DNA of 64,000 nt. Source: Lachnoclostridium sp. Lineage in GTDB: Bacteria; Bacillota; Clostridia; Lachnospirales; Lachnospiraceae. The stretch is taken from positions 1 through 64,000 of the forward strand of contig JAMPEY010000004.1 in assembly GCA_023664665.1 (NCBI GenBank), written 5' to 3'. The notes beneath the pieces are model-generated. The model saw nothing but the letters and a program-made list of their open reading frames with translations. It did no database searches and had not been told where the DNA came from. Made by a program: the position numbers and the translations under genes. Shown here piece after piece: positions 7,107 through 16,028 of the stretch (position 1 is its first letter; the number at the start of each line of letters is the position of its first letter).

Positions 7107-8876
7107 CTAGTCCAACCTTACAACCTGATTTTTCCCGGCTGCTTTTGCCATATAAAGCGCCTTGTCCACCCTGTTATAAAGCGTGTCGGCAGTTTCATCC
7201 TTTGCCTGCGAAACCCCGATGCTGACGGTTTGGCAGGGCGCCGTTTCATAAGATACCGCGGCAAACTCCTGACGGATTTTCTCTGCCAGAACTACCGCTT
7301 CATCCGCGTTACTATCGGACAAAAGTATCATAAATTCCTCGCCGCCCCAACGCCCGAGGGAGCAGGAGCGTAATCCTATGGTTGCATTCATAAGAACATC
7401 GGACAGAGCCTGAATAACATGGTCTCCCTCTTTGTGTCCGTAGATATCATTTACCCTTTTAAAATTATCAATATCCAGCATAATGACGGAAATATTGTTG
7501 CTTGTTCCCTGATTTTTACGCTTATCCAAGGTGCTGCGGATTCTTCTCTCAATCTCCGCGCGGTTATAAAGCCTTGTTAATCCATCCGTGATAGAGTTTA
7601 AAGCAAGCTTCTTGTTCATCTCCTCCAACTCTGCAGTGGACGCCTCGATAAAGGAAACAAAACGCCTGATAATAGGTATCTTTTCGTCATTGTCAATCTG
7701 TGCCTTGGCAATATTTACTTTTTCGCCCGTCTGTGGCATATCGCCCTCCCGCATGGCAACCAGCACAAGGGTCACATTGAAATTAAGCATATCGCCCTTT
7801 ATGCGTATAAACTCGCCATGGGTGTAAAATCCCGTTGTCGGCGCAACACGGTTAAACAAAATCGTTTCGTCACTGATGTTTTCATCTCCCCAGAATGCCT
7901 TTCTGGCGGCACAGGAAAATGTCTGTATCACTTCGGGTCTGAAATCTGCTATCTTCTGTCCATCCTCTCTGATGCTTGCAAGAATGGTTTCCGGGTCCCC
8001 ATAGGCAAGCCTGACAGTGGCATCTTCCTGCACATCGGAGGACATCACGAGGGAATCATCGTCATTAACCGCAAGAGGACACCGCAAAATATCAATATCG
8101 CCATGTTCCAAGAAAAGCGGAAATTCCAGCGTATTGGAAAAAAACTTCTCGTTTTTGTTGATATTTAAAAATCTTCGGTATATGTCCAAGGCGGGGTTGC
8201 CGTCCAGCTCGTACAAAATCTCCCTGTCCGCCTTGGTAACCCTGAATTTTCTTTTTAAGGGTTTCCAGCCTGAAATAAAGGTGCTGTATGTATGAAAGTC
8301 ATTTCCACCCAATAGCAGAAAAATAATGCCGTGCTCCAAAAAATCATTCCCTTTGGAAAACACTGCCGCCGTATCGTCATCCATATCGGGATTAAAAGCG
8401 CCTCCGCCGAACACCTGAATATCCTCCCGAAGGCCGCTCATTTCCCTGCAGAACTCCATCATGGACATATCCATGATAGTAGCATGCATTTCCACCGCCT
8501 GAACCCATGGATTTGCATTACAATACGCTTTCAACATTGCCACATCCTGAACCGCATTTTCTTCCGAAAAGGGAAGCTGGAGCAATTTCGCCTGCGTCGT
8601 TTCATATTCAAAAATAGTACAGGTTAAAATAATCTTGGCATCCGACAATGCCCCATCCATGATATTGGCATTACTTGTGCATCCCAAATAGAGTGCATCC
8701 GGCATTTCATTGTCCAGACAATCGCAGATATGCCGGATATGTGCAAGTTCCATATCCTCCGAATATATCCGGAATATGGTAACATAGCCCGAATGGGAAG
8801 TACGCCACTCTTTAATTTCCTTCAGCTTTTCAAGAAATCCCTCGTCATCTTTATAGCAGATTTGAAATTGTTTCAT
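7107..8876 (-). CDS. FIST-domain diguanylate cyclase
   Basis: This 589-aa protein has an N-terminal FIST sensory region, with FIST_N including LGCTSNANIMDG and FIST_C including DGNPALDIYRRFL. A short helical linker leads to a C-terminal GGDEF domain with RWGGEEF (active GGEEF type). No RxxD inhibitory site lies five residues before it. FIST domains are thought to bind small ligands such as amino acids. The protein lacks membrane segments, so it would be a soluble sensor that makes cyclic-di-GMP. It heads an operon with the PAS-GGDEF-EAL gene, and AAAAGGAGA precedes the ATG. Confidence 0.9.
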   Translation of the reverse strand: MKQFQICYKDDEGFLEKLKEIKEWRTSHSGYVTIFRIYSEDMELAHIRHICDCLDNEMPDALYLGCTSNANIMDGALSDAKIILTCTIFEYETTQAKLLQLPFSEENAVQDVAMLKAYCNANPWVQAVEMHATIMDMSMMEFCREMSGLREDIQVFGGGAFNPDMDDDTAAVFSKGNDFLEHGIIFLLLGGNDFHTYSTFISGWKPLKRKFRVTKADREILYELDGNPALDIYRRFLNINKNEKFFSNTLEFPLFLEHGDIDILRCPLAVNDDDSLVMSSDVQEDATVRLAYGDPETILASIREDGQKIADFRPEVIQTFSCAARKAFWGDENISDETILFNRVAPTTGFYTHGEFIRIKGDMLNFNVTLVLVAMREGDMPQTGEKVNIAKAQIDNDEKIPIIRRFVSFIEASTAELEEMNKKLALNSITDGLTRLYNRAEIERRIRSTLDKRKNQGTSNNISVIMLDIDNFKRVNDIYGHKEGDHVIQALSDVLMNATIGLRSCSLGRWGGEEFMILLSDSNADEAVVLAEKIRQEFAAVSYETAPCQTVSIGVSQAKDETADTLYNRVDKALYMAKAAGKNQVVRLD

Positions 8877-8927
8877 GGGCTTCTCCTTTTTGAATGTAGT
8901 ATTCGCAGATTCTATTATCTAAGTTCC

Positions 8928-8956
8928 ATTATAAGTGTTCCTTATCGTTTTGGCAA
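8928..8956 (-). promoter_or_regulatory. Sigma-A promoter of the FIST-GGDEF operon
   Basis: On the minus strand TTGCCA (8951-8956) and TATAAT (8928-8933) are separated by exactly 17 bp, a near-consensus vegetative promoter about 45 bp upstream of the FIST-GGDEF start. Confidence 0.7.
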
Positions 8957-8969
8957 TCTCGAAAAATGA

Positions 8970-9012
8970 GAAAAACACCCCAAAATACCTTTTGCATTCT
9001 GAGGTGGTTTTC
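8970..9012 (-). terminator. Terminator of the ABC/two-component region
   Basis: The arms at 8970-8981 and 9001-9012 pair with one mismatch. On the minus strand the 3' arm runs into TTTTTCTC, just after the permease stop codon (9019). Confidence 0.6.
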
Positions 9013-9018
9013 TTATGA

Positions 9019-11355
9019 TTACAGCTCATTTATCGTTTCTGTGACTGCCATGCTCCGGATTCGCTTGGATGGTGCATAAACTGCCACAGCGCATGAAGCG
9101 AAAACCATCAGCGATATTACTCCAAGCGAAGCAGCGGGAATTTTCCACACTCCGCCAAAGTGCGTTATTATGATTCTGGCATAAAACAAATAATGAAGCA
9201 GCAGCCCAAAGATATCGCCCACAATCATGCCGCATATGGCATAGGCAGCCGTCTCAGCCGTTATCATTTTGGTAATCTGTCTGCTTTCCATGCCAACAGC
9301 GCGCATTGCCCCATATTGCTTTATTCTTGCAGACACGCTCATGGAAATGCTGTTCATAATGTTTAACACCGTTATCAGGGAAATAATCGCCAGAAAACCG
9401 TACGCTCCAAGCCGGAATACCCAATAGGAGCTATGGATTTCCAAATCCTCCTCCCGGCGGTCAGTGACCGGATTGTCGCCCGCCAGACTGCGTATTTCAT
9501 TGACAGCTGCTTCCGCTGCATCCTTTTTTAAAATAACATTTACCATGAGGTATTTTTGCTCGCCCACAAGGCGCGTAAAGGTTTCTTCCGAGCAAACTAC
9601 CATCGGGGAAGCGCTGATGCTTCCAATGCCTTCCGATGCCACACAGGCAATTTCAAGCTCACCTCCGCCGATTTGTATTTTATCCCCCACCTCAAGCCTG
9701 CCATCTTCGCTGAAAATGGTCAGTGCATAGTCGGTATCTCCATAAACCTTTGACAAATCACCGCTTGCAACTGATTTTTTTGTATTATTGAACATAAATT
9801 CCTCATAGGACATTAAATCAATTTTGGTTTCATGCCCATTCACTGTAACCGGAAGCTCAATCGCATACATTGTGCCAAAAGCAGCCTCCACTCCCGGTAT
9901 TTCCGAAATTCGGACAGCAAGCTCTTTGTCTATGGAATTGGCGGTCTCTTTACTCTCAATCGTGATATCCGGCGAGAAATTGCTTAACGACGGAAGCAGG
10001 CAGCGCACTACATCAAAGCAGGCACAAAAAACCAAAAATAATATAATGGTAAGGGCAAACGAGCCCGTAATGAAAATCAGATTTTTCTTAGCCGATACCG
10101 CATGATGAAATCCAAGGGCTGTTTCCATCTTGAAAAATCCGGGCTTTACCCCATGACTGACATTTGCCAGCCCTGCATTGCCGGACACCGCCAATATGGG
10201 GGAAACCTTCGCCGCCTGCTTTGCCGGGGAATGCGCTGCAATAAATACCGTGATGATACCCATAGCCACCCCGCTGACAACCCCAAGCACGCTGATTTGA
10301 AAAAGCGGCATATACTGCCATTCCCCTTTCACAAGAAGCCTCAATATGGCGCACAATACCCAATTTGCCACAATGCCAAGCAGACAGCCTATGGGAATTG
10401 CCGTAATGCACCAGGTAAGCGCTTCCAGCCTCACATAACGCATAATCTGCCGTTTGCTTGCGCCAATACAGCGCAGCATTCCAAAAAAATGAGTCCTCTG
10501 GGCAACATTGCTGTTAATACAGCCCGAAATCATTAAGATGCCGGAAATCAGTATTAACAAAAAACAAATTGCAACAAGCGGATAAACATTTTGGGCAGTT
10601 TTATTGCTGCTTGCGCCTAAAAGTCCCAAGACTGCTGTGTTTTCATCTATATTTTCATCTATATTTTCATCCGTAAGCCCATACTGTTCCCTTATATCAG
10701 CGATTACTTTCTGCAGCTTGGCGCGTTTCGTAAATCGAAGATAATACCCGGAATCTGCATTTTCTCCATTCTGTTCACAGATGTTTTGAAATGCCGTCCT
10801 ATTCAGGTAAACACAGCAGCCCTCAATAATTTGATTAAACTCTGTATCATCTTTGCAAAACCCTGACACCTTATATGCAAAATCTCCCTTGGGCGTATTT
10901 AAGACAATGCTGTCGCCTGTCTTAATTGCGAAAAGCTCTTTCGCATCCTCACTGAGCAGAATTTCCTTATCACTTTGGGGGAAATCTCCTTCTACGGGAT
11001 AATTTCTTATATCTGAAATGTAGACTTCTGATGTGCCATACAGGACTATTTTCCTGCCATCCATATAATAGTCCTTATCTGCTTCATGATTTAACTCATT
11101 ACACCAGACTGCCGCGGCAACATCCGAACGCCCCCCAATCTCTTCCGCTTCCGCCTCCGGCAGATTCTGCAGCAGGATATGATAATTGCCATGCTTATCT
11201 ATCATGGCTGCTTTTTCCGATTCAATCCATGCATCCGCTATGGAACAGAGGGATGTGATAAGAAACACAGCAAGAATAATGCAGATGCGGGTCATACGGC
11301 TCTGCCGCCTGTGCACATGTGCAGAGATTGGAACAAGACTAAGATAGCTTCTCAT
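9019..11355 (-). CDS. ABC transporter permease, two FtsX domains
   Basis: This 778-aa membrane protein is built as two halves. Each half has a large extracytoplasmic region followed by an FtsX-type bundle: TM1 near residue 25, three helices at about 245-390, TM5 near 425, three more at about 645-765. This is the architecture of MacB/LolCDE-like exporters of peptides or lipoproteins rather than BceB. The ATG overlaps the ATPase stop (ATGA). A small run of three in-frame 12-bp repeats (10641-10672) encodes the repeated IDEN stretch in the first external domain. With the adjacent kinase and regulator it probably answers envelope stress or an antimicrobial peptide. Confidence 0.85.
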   Translation of the reverse strand: MRSYLSLVPISAHVHRRQSRMTRICIILAVFLITSLCSIADAWIESEKAAMIDKHGNYHILLQNLPEAEAEEIGGRSDVAAAVWCNELNHEADKDYYMDGRKIVLYGTSEVYISDIRNYPVEGDFPQSDKEILLSEDAKELFAIKTGDSIVLNTPKGDFAYKVSGFCKDDTEFNQIIEGCCVYLNRTAFQNICEQNGENADSGYYLRFTKRAKLQKVIADIREQYGLTDENIDENIDENTAVLGLLGASSNKTAQNVYPLVAICFLLILISGILMISGCINSNVAQRTHFFGMLRCIGASKRQIMRYVRLEALTWCITAIPIGCLLGIVANWVLCAILRLLVKGEWQYMPLFQISVLGVVSGVAMGIITVFIAAHSPAKQAAKVSPILAVSGNAGLANVSHGVKPGFFKMETALGFHHAVSAKKNLIFITGSFALTIILFLVFCACFDVVRCLLPSLSNFSPDITIESKETANSIDKELAVRISEIPGVEAAFGTMYAIELPVTVNGHETKIDLMSYEEFMFNNTKKSVASGDLSKVYGDTDYALTIFSEDGRLEVGDKIQIGGGELEIACVASEGIGSISASPMVVCSEETFTRLVGEQKYLMVNVILKKDAAEAAVNEIRSLAGDNPVTDRREEDLEIHSSYWVFRLGAYGFLAIISLITVLNIMNSISMSVSARIKQYGAMRAVGMESRQITKMITAETAAYAICGMIVGDIFGLLLHYLFYARIIITHFGGVWKIPAASLGVISLMVFASCAVAVYAPSKRIRSMAVTETINEL

Positions 11356-12035
11356 TCATCACACCTCCCGCAATCTGTCAAAACACCATCTGACACATTA
11401 AACACTCTGTCTGCAGTCATTGCAATGCTGCGGTTATGGGTAATCATAATGATGGTCTGCTCATATTTTTTCGATGCTTCCTTTAATAACGCAATCACTT
11501 CACTACTGTTTTGAGAATCCAAGTTACCGGTAGGCTCATCCGCCAAAAGCAGGGAAGGCCGGGTAAACAAAGCCCTTCCTATGGCGACACGCTGCTGCTG
11601 TCCGCCGGATAATTGGCTTGGCAAATGATGCCTCCGCTCTGTTAAGTTAAGCACTGTCAATAATTCTTCCAGATACTTTCTGTCTGGCTTTTTGTAATCA
11701 AGCAGGACAGGGAATGTGATATTTTGTTCCACATTTAACTCTGGTATCAAATTGAATGCCTGAAAAATAAAACCGATGTTCCGGCGCCTGAAAACAGTAA
11801 GCGAGCTTTCCTTCATGGCAAAAATATCCTTGCCGTCAATCAGCACTTTCCCGGAAGTCGGCTTATCCAATGCCCCCAGCATATTGAGAAGCGTTGTCTT
11901 TCCGGAACCGGATTCTCCTACGATTGCTACAAATTCTCCCATCGGCACAGAAAAACTGACATTTTTCAATGCATGGACAGCCGTCTCCCCGCCGCCATAA
12001 GTCTTAGAAACGGATTTTACTTCTAACAAATTCAT
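11352..12035 (-). CDS. ABC transporter ATP-binding protein
   Basis: This 227-aa LolD/MacB-type ATPase has Walker [10 protein letters not shown], a Q-loop, signature LSGGQQQR, Walker [13 protein letters not shown] and the switch His in MITHNR. It drives the FtsX-type permease encoded immediately downstream, with a 4-bp overlap. A likely response-regulator box and promoter lie upstream at 12076-12113. Confidence 0.92.
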   Translation of the reverse strand: MNLLEVKSVSKTYGGGETAVHALKNVSFSVPMGEFVAIVGESGSGKTTLLNMLGALDKPTSGKVLIDGKDIFAMKESSLTVFRRRNIGFIFQAFNLIPELNVEQNITFPVLLDYKKPDRKYLEELLTVLNLTERRHHLPSQLSGGQQQRVAIGRALFTRPSLLLADEPTGNLDSQNSSEVIALLKEASKKYEQTIIMITHNRSIAMTADRVFNVSDGVLTDCGRCDE

Positions 12036-12075
12036 AAAATAAAAACTCTCCTTTCTGTATTCTGAATTTAGAAGA

Positions 12076-12113
12076 AGTATACTACCGGCACCTTACTGCA
12101 ATATTACTGTAAA
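12076..12113 (-). promoter_or_regulatory. Promoter and OmpR-type direct repeat before the ABC genes
   Basis: On the minus strand TTACAGTAAT and TTGCAGTAAG repeat with an 11-bp period (within 12092-12113), 10 bp upstream of a TATACT -10 (12076-12081). No good -35 is present. Direct repeats with one-turn spacing in place of a -35 are typical of OmpR/PhoB-class activator sites, so the neighbouring response regulator probably acts here. Confidence 0.5.
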
Positions 12114-12114
12114 G

Positions 12115-13158
12115 CTACAATTTTGTAGGAATTGAGGTCTGAAAATATATCACAAAAGTAGTGCCAATCCCTAATTGGCTGTCCACTTCAATCGTACCGC
12201 CGTGCGCTTCGATTATCGCTTTTGAAAGAGACAGCCCAAGTCCGATTCCTTGAACATCCTTTGAAAACCGGCTGCGGTAAAAGCGTTTGAAAATGTGATG
12301 CAAATCCTCGGGGTGAATGCCGCTTCCATTATCCTTAATCACAATCTGCACTGCTGCCGCAAAGCCTTTCCATGTGACAGAAATCACGCCGCCCTTCTCT
12401 GTATGGTCAAAGGCATTTTTGATCATATTATCGACTGCTTCCATAAGCCAGTCTCTATCGCAAAACAGGGTAATATCCTCTTCCCCGAACAATTCCAGCT
12501 CTTTTTGCTCCTGCTTTGCCCTATGGGAAAAATGCAGGGCAATATCCTTCATCATATCCGCGACATTTTCTTTGTTTTTTTCAAAAATTATAGAATGCGC
12601 ATCTAATTTCGTCATTTTGAGCAGATTCTGCACCAAGGTTTCCATACGGTCCAGCTCTTTCTCTGATAATGCCACAAACTCCCTGACGGCAGGAAGCTTG
12701 TCCGTCTCTTCATACAACAGTCCGTTGTAAATATTCAATGCGGCAAGGGGTGTCTTTAGCTGATGGGAGATATCCGAGATGGTATCCTTTAAAAACTCCT
12801 TTGATTGCAGTTCCCTTTCGGCATGGGCATTCAATATGGCAGCCATGGTGTTTACATCATGAAATAATTTATTCATTTCCCCCTCGTCATCACAGTCAAT
12901 CCGGGCATCTTTATCTCCTGCCAGATACGCATTAATTTGTGATGCAGCTGTTTCCATAATCTTATTTTGTCCGCTGAAATACCGGAAACAAGCAGCTGTC
13001 ACACAAATTATCTCTGCGGCACAAAGTAAGAATAACTCCGAAGAAAAAGTGTGAAAGAATAGCCATATCGAAATTTGGGAAAGCAAGGAAAAAGCTGCCA
13101 GAATTGCAATGATTACAAGGATAAAATTTTTTATATGATTGTCCGTAAATACCTTCAT
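12115..13158 (-). CDS. Sensor histidine kinase
   Basis: This kinase of about 347 aa has two N-terminal membrane helices (about residues 10-35 and 40-60) with almost no loop between them, a HAMP-like linker, then HisKA with H near residue 132 in DISHQLKTPLAAL. The HATPase follows with N box DNMIKNAFDHT, G1 DNGSGI, F box FKRFYRSRF and G2 GLGLSLSKAI. The lack of an external sensor domain suggests it senses inside the membrane or through the ABC permease. ATG 13158 is preferred because GAGGTGG lies just upstream. It follows the regulator gene by 8 bp. Confidence 0.9.
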   Translation of the reverse strand: MKVFTDNHIKNFILVIIAILAAFSLLSQISIWLFFHTFSSELFLLCAAEIICVTAACFRYFSGQNKIMETAASQINAYLAGDKDARIDCDDEGEMNKLFHDVNTMAAILNAHAERELQSKEFLKDTISDISHQLKTPLAALNIYNGLLYEETDKLPAVREFVALSEKELDRMETLVQNLLKMTKLDAHSIIFEKNKENVADMMKDIALHFSHRAKQEQKELELFGEEDITLFCDRDWLMEAVDNMIKNAFDHTEKGGVISVTWKGFAAAVQIVIKDNGSGIHPEDLHHIFKRFYRSRFSKDVQGIGLGLSLSKAIIEAHGGTIEVDSQLGIGTTFVIYFQTSIPTKL

Positions 13159-13166
13159 ATGCCACC

Positions 13167-13853
13167 TCAAAAAAGTACATTCCATTTATATCCCATGCGC
13201 CGCACAGTTACTATCATCTGCGGCTCGCTTGGGTTATCTTCTATCTTCATCCGCAGTCTGCGGATATAAACGGTCACAGAATTATTATCAACATAATTGC
13301 CATCACAGTCCCATAGCTTGTCCAAAATCTGTTCTTTGGTAAGCACTGCATTGGGATTTTGCATAAATAAGCATAACAATTTATATTCTGCGGCAGTTAA
13401 ATCTAACAGCACATCCTTCTTATACGCCTGCCCCTGTAACAACAGCACTTTGATACCATTGGAAGAAAGCTCTGTGTCTGCCACAGCAAAAGCATTCGCC
13501 CTGCGCAGCAGGGCATTCATCCTTGACACCAAGACCCCTAGCTTAAAGGGTTTTGTAATATAATCATCACCGCCTATATCCAGCCCCATAATAATGCTCA
13601 CCTCTTCGTCAGAAGCGGTGAGAAAAATAATGGGCACTTTGGAAACCTGCCGGACTTTTTTGCAAAATTCAAACCCGGAGCCATCCGGCAAGGATACATC
13701 TAAAACCAGCAAATCATATTTGCCCTCTTCCCACAGCTCATCCGCCTCTTTCATGGTCCGGGCTGTGTCCGCATCAAACCCCTGCTTTTGAAACGCAAAT
13801 GATAATCCTGTGATCAAACTTAAGTCATCTTCCAGAAGCAATATCTTATTCAT
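13167..13853 (-). CDS. OmpR-family response regulator
   Basis: This 228-aa protein has a receiver domain with the acidic pair EDD (residues 8-10), phosphoacceptor Asp52 in LDVSLPDG, the Thr/Lys switch residues (FLTASD, TKPF), and a C-terminal winged helix (about 130-225) with VDNNSVTVYIRRLRMKIE. It forms a two-component pair with the kinase directly downstream and probably activates the ABC exporter genes. Confidence 0.92.
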   Translation of the reverse strand: MNKILLLEDDLSLITGLSFAFQKQGFDADTARTMKEADELWEEGKYDLLVLDVSLPDGSGFEFCKKVRQVSKVPIIFLTASDEEVSIIMGLDIGGDDYITKPFKLGVLVSRMNALLRRANAFAVADTELSSNGIKVLLLQGQAYKKDVLLDLTAAEYKLLCLFMQNPNAVLTKEQILDKLWDCDGNYVDNNSVTVYIRRLRMKIEDNPSEPQMIVTVRRMGYKWNVLF

Positions 13854-13894
13854 GTCTATGATTGTTAAACCTCCAAGTTCCGATTTGCCAGCAG

Positions 13895-14374
13895 TCAGCT
13901 TTTTACAGCAAAAGACTTGTTATCAATTGCCCTCATGGTAGCCAATATGCCATCAAGGTGGTCATACTCATGCTGAATCAGTTCCGACATATCATCATCC
14001 ATATACATTTCTTTCTGTTCCCAGTTTTCGTCCAGATAACGCAAAATGCAATGACGATATCTTCTTACACGGACAAGTAAATTAGGGAAGGACATACAGT
14101 CATCCATTACCTCAATCATCTCGTCCCCGATAAATTCAAGCGTTGGATTGATAATAACATACGGCTTGTCCGTTAAAATGCAGATCACCCGTTTTTGTAC
14201 CCCTATTTGAGGGGCGGCAATCGCCCTCCCAAAGCCATAATTACGGCGTATGCCTTTGATGCAGTCGAACATATCCTCGAAGACAGGACGAAGATTTTCC
14301 AGCTCCTCATGCTTTACTTCATCGGAGATTTCGTATAATTGGGGATTTCCCAGCAATAATATTTCTCTTTCCAT
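13895..14374 (-). CDS. Peptide deformylase-like protein
   Basis: This roughly 159-aa protein of the Def family has motif 1 as GRAIAAPQIG (usual GxGxAAxQ), motif 2 as DDCMSFP (usual EGCLS) and motif 3 QHEYDHLDGI (HExxH, intact). The metal ligands Cys and two His are kept. The Gly before the Cys is Asp and motif 1 is loosened, so it may be a secondary deformylase or a homologue with another substrate. True deformylases remove the N-formyl group from nascent proteins. ATG 14374 follows AAAGGA at nine bases. Confidence 0.75.
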   Translation of the reverse strand: MEREILLLGNPQLYEISDEVKHEELENLRPVFEDMFDCIKGIRRNYGFGRAIAAPQIGVQKRVICILTDKPYVIINPTLEFIGDEMIEVMDDCMSFPNLLVRVRRYRHCILRYLDENWEQKEMYMDDDMSELIQHEYDHLDGILATMRAIDNKSFAVKS

Positions 14375-14403
14375 AACCGATTTTCCTTTCAGCAAATCTT
14401 GCT

Positions 14404-15072
14404 TTATTGAATTGTTCCATGTCGTTTCGCAACCCTATATGTAAAGAAAACATCAATAACTATCAGCGCTGCCCACACTCCTAAAACAGACAATAAGCAA
14501 GGAGTACCCTTCATAGCGATGCAAATGCCTATTATAATAGCTCCTCCAGCGATAAAAGAAATTCCGCCTATACGCTGGCATTTCTTCCATGTTACTTCAT
14601 TTTTCATGCTCCAAGGCGTCCTCAAACCTATCATGGAATTCATTCGCAGCTTAGGCATGATATTTCCTGTAACAATCATTAACACACCAACAATTCCAAA
14701 AACAAGCTGTGCAATATCCAAAGAAACCAAAGATAAATTTTCAACCTTGTTAAAGCTTGTATATAGAAAATATACATTCAAAGCGTTAAACAATATCAGC
14801 ACGAAAATCCCTGTAATGATAATAACATTTTTATTATTCTCGCCATGTTCCTCTTTTTTTGCCGCCCACTTTGCCATTCCAAGCAGATAGTAACCCATTA
14901 GAATGGTTGCTATGGGATACAGCAGCGCCTCATATTTGCTCCCCCATCGGTCAACCTGATTGTCAAAGCCATAATGTGCGGGGATTTTCTCGGGAAGGTA
15001 TGGTAATGCAATCAAGGAAAGCATTAAGGGAAGATACATCAAAATATAATATATTGTTTTCTTTGCTCTCAC
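14404..15072 (-). CDS. SdpI-family immunity-type membrane protein
   Basis: This 222-aa protein has about six membrane helices, an N-terminal DUF1648 region (LPEKIPAHYGFDNQVDRWG) and the SdpI signature GNIMPKLRMNSMIGLRTPWS followed by W. In B. subtilis SdpI protects against the SdpC toxin and signals by holding SdpR at the membrane. The ATG overlaps the stop of the ArsR-type gene upstream (ATGA). No sdpABC toxin genes lie in the window. Confidence 0.85.
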   Translation of the reverse strand: MRAKKTIYYILMYLPLMLSLIALPYLPEKIPAHYGFDNQVDRWGSKYEALLYPIATILMGYYLLGMAKWAAKKEEHGENNKNVIIITGIFVLILFNALNVYFLYTSFNKVENLSLVSLDIAQLVFGIVGVLMIVTGNIMPKLRMNSMIGLRTPWSMKNEVTWKKCQRIGGISFIAGGAIIIGICIAMKGTPCLLSVLGVWAALIVIDVFFTYRVAKRHGTIQ

Positions 15073-15338
15073 ACTTTACCTCCTCTCAGCTCGTTAATCC
15101 ACATAATCGCTTCATCAAGCACGGACAAATTCAATTCGTAATAAATAAAATTCTTATATTTTGTTTCATAAATCAAATCTGCCTTTTTTAATTTCGATAA
15201 GTGATATGACAAAGCCTGCGGTGTCATGTTTAGAGCATTTGCTAAATCACCGGAGCTTATTTCTCCCTCCTTTAATTTCTGCAGGATTTTCCTTCGGTTT
15301 TCATCCGCCAATGCTGCAAGTATCTCGTTTACCGCCAA
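15069..15338 (-). CDS. ArsR/SdpR-family repressor
   Basis: This 89-aa winged-helix protein (LADENRRKILQKLKEGEISSG, MTPQALSYHLSKLKKADLI) has no metal-binding CVC motif, which fits the SdpR branch. It should repress its own operon with sdpI until SdpI sequesters it. The start is TTG 15338 with a GGTGG site. A strong promoter lies at 15374-15402. Confidence 0.85.
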   Translation of the reverse strand: MAVNEILAALADENRRKILQKLKEGEISSGDLANALNMTPQALSYHLSKLKKADLIYETKYKNFIYYELNLSVLDEAIMWINELRGGKV

Positions 15339-15373
15339 TATACCACCGCCTATTTCAACAAATCTTTAAATAG

Positions 15374-15402
15374 ATTATACAAAACATATACAAGGAAGTC
15401 AA
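15374..15402 (-). promoter_or_regulatory. Promoter of the sdpR-sdpI operon
   Basis: On the minus strand TTGACT (15397-15402), a 17-bp spacer and TATAAT (15374-15379) form a near-consensus promoter. The sequence between it and the sdpR start is AT-rich and may carry the SdpR operator. Confidence 0.7.
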
Positions 15403-15403
15403 T

Positions 15404-15534
15404 ACCTCGCCCTCTCTTTCAAAATCATAGGACAAATAACCGTCTTCATCCAGAAAATATACACCTTCCTCATAAAAGGCTATTACTGTAGTCCAAAAAT
15501 CATCCACATGAAAATGGAGCTCTTCAAGCTCACC
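15404..15534 (-). pseudogene. Short coding remnant before sdpR
   Basis: The minus-strand frame reads ELEELHFHVDDFW and then IAFYEEGVYFLDEDGYLSYDF. It looks like a true C-terminal protein fragment but has no start codon and abuts the SUKH gene stop. It is probably what is left of another gene of the immunity cluster. The family is unknown. Confidence 0.35.
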
Positions 15535-15987
15535 CTATTGTAAAGCATCTTCTAATATCTTAATAATTATTAACTCAATATTTTCAAATACATTTATAAC
15601 TTTTCCTCCCGGTTTATCCAGTTCACAAAATTTATTTGTATCTAAATCATAAACATACCAGCTTATACTGCTGTCTCCAATAAATAAATATTTTTGTTGC
15701 CACTCATTCTCATGCCATACTTCATTATTATCAATAAAACCATTAATTGCCTGCTTTGGTTCCTTGTCCAATAAGTATTTGTCAATTCCATAAATAATAA
15801 ATCCATTAAATTCTAAACCGTTTACTATCTTTAAAATTTTAACATATTGCTCTAAAAACTTATCATTATTCTCATCACTTATATTCTGCAAAAAAACTTG
15901 AATCTCTTTCTCAGTAGCTCCATCATTGATCTCTTCTCCAAAAAGAGCATTCATTTCTTTTACTGCCTGTAATTTTTCATTCAACAC
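15535..15987 (-). CDS. SUKH/SMI1-KNR4 (YrhA-like) immunity-type protein
   Basis: This 150-aa protein has the SMI1/KNR4 pattern ATEKEIQVFLQNI, FLEQYVKILKIVNGLEFNGFIIYG and IGDSSISWYVYD, closest in style to YrhA-type members. SUKH proteins mostly act as immunity factors against nuclease toxins delivered by contact-dependent or type VII systems. It sits with two more immunity-like genes, and no toxin is encoded nearby. The start ATG has GGGAGGAAATG context. Confidence 0.7.
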   Translation of the reverse strand: MLNEKLQAVKEMNALFGEEINDGATEKEIQVFLQNISDENNDKFLEQYVKILKIVNGLEFNGFIIYGIDKYLLDKEPKQAINGFIDNNEVWHENEWQQKYLFIGDSSISWYVYDLDTNKFCELDKPGGKVINVFENIELIIIKILEDALQ

Positions 15988-16028
15988 ATCATTTCCTCCC
16001 AGTGATTTTGGGGATATATTTTTGCCTC

